DNA of 64,000 bases from assembly GCA_037127315.1 (NCBI GenBank), contig JBBBDQ010001273.1, positions 3,023,501 through 3,087,500 on the forward strand, given 5' to 3'. Below, in pieces: positions 63,561 to 64,000 of this stretch. The DNA is from Ascarosepion bandense (taxonomy: Eukaryota; Mollusca; Cephalopoda; Sepiida; Sepiidae). Position numbers and translations under genes: made by a program. Within the stretch, counting starts at the first letter, position 1, and each line of letters starts with the position of its first letter. The notes under the pieces are model-generated. The model made no database searches and was not told the origin of the DNA. It saw only the letters and a program-made list of their open reading frames with translations.

Positions 63561-63674
63561 ATGGTCATGAGACTCACTGGTTCTCTCCTTATCGGGACTG
63601 TACTAAGGCTGATGCAGTTCTCCGGATATCGTCTGAAGATATGTTCATCATAATCCCTCAGCGGATATAAGAAG

Positions 63675-63890
63675 TAATGGATAGTCTTGAACACTTTTTA
63701 TTCTTCAGATCTAGCGAATTTTCCCTCTTACTAGAAATCAAATCACAATTGAAAGGAACAAAATTTCAAGACGTCGACGAAATCAAAGAGAATGCGAGGA
63801 GGCAGCTTCTCGCTAGATCAAGAATGATTTCTAGGAATGTCACCATCAATGAAAACAAAGCTGGCAAAAGTATGTGACTACTTCAAAGGA
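63675..63890 (+). mobile_element. Mariner transposase C-terminal fragment
   Basis: The frame contains SLLLEIKSQLKGTKF then QDVDEIKENARRQLLA, which resembles the 'FFLFPKIK--LKGTRF-DVDEIKEN' region near the C-terminus of mariner transposases. The preceding catalytic part is absent. Identified from motif memory only; about 65 residues. Confidence 0.55.
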
Positions 63891-63968
63891 GATTAAATGC
63901 AGCATCAATAATTATTGAAGTTTTCGTTTATAGCACTAGGCCCGATACCTTTTGATGAGATTTCGGAT

Positions 63969-64000
63969 CTATCTGTTTATCTATCTATAGATAGATAGAA
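63969..64000. repeat. (ATCT)n/(ATAG)n microsatellite at window end
   Basis: TATCTATCTATAGATAGATAG, an inverted short ATCT/GATA pair, cut by the window end. Confidence 0.85.

Overview
This window looks like cephalopod (most likely octopus) nuclear DNA. It is AT-rich and packed with microsatellites: (TA)n, (ATCT)n, (CA)n and (TAA)n. It carries many tRNA-headed SINEs with the central block I associate with cephalopod 'Ceph-SINEs', plus Penelope-like elements, LINEs, mariner remnants and LTR fragments. I find no host protein-coding gene, no genuine tRNA or rRNA gene and no CRISPR. Every recognisable coding stretch belongs to a mobile element, so the window is intergenic or intronic. The organism is inferred from repeat content only.

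Layout. 0-7 kb: AT-rich DNA, a TTC-rich tract, a LINE 3' remnant, SINEs. 7-11 kb: hammerhead-bearing SINEs, then a cluster of Penelope-like elements (PLEs) in opposing orientations around (TA)n tracts. 11-19 kb: LINE 3' ends, a decayed PLE split by a solo LTR, a second head-to-head PLE, inverted relics of an R4/Dong-like LINE lying in (TAA)n tracts, and another LINE relic. 21.9-26.0 kb: the best-preserved element, an R4/Dong-like LINE with a ~1,235-codon frame broken by one TAA. 26-30 kb: a SINE carrying a hammerhead-ribozyme core, a 5S-rRNA-headed SINE, a mariner relic and a LINE relic. 30-33 kb: AT-rich DNA, part of which repeats the start of the window. 34-37 kb: an inverted CR1/Jockey-like LINE with a SINE inside it. 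39-46 kb: PLE fragments and a 4.5-kb palindromic PLE whose 1.4-1.5-kb arms flank an RT plus GIY-YIG reading frame. 47.9-48.7 kb: a Gypsy-type LTR with polypurine tract and integrase tail. 49-54 kb: SINEs and an 833-bp palindrome made of two inverted LTR-like units with a 4-bp target duplication. 55-64 kb: CR1/Jockey-like copies, a second decayed member of the 43-kb RT family, a well-preserved SINE with target duplication, and a mariner fragment.

Common theme. Elements here use simple repeats as landing sites. PLE tails run into (TA)n and the R4/Dong-like copies into (TAA)n. Three PLE insertions share one odd architecture: two 5'-truncated copies joined head to head, each with its 3' tail ending in (TA)n. 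I propose that a self-complementary (TA)n target lets reverse transcription start from both sides of the break. The other highlights are a tRNA-derived SINE with a near-consensus hammerhead core, a 5S-derived SINE sharing a central domain with the tRNA-derived family, and the inverted-LTR palindrome that appears to have inserted as one unit.

All homology calls come from reading motifs by eye. No database search was run, and clade names are provisional.
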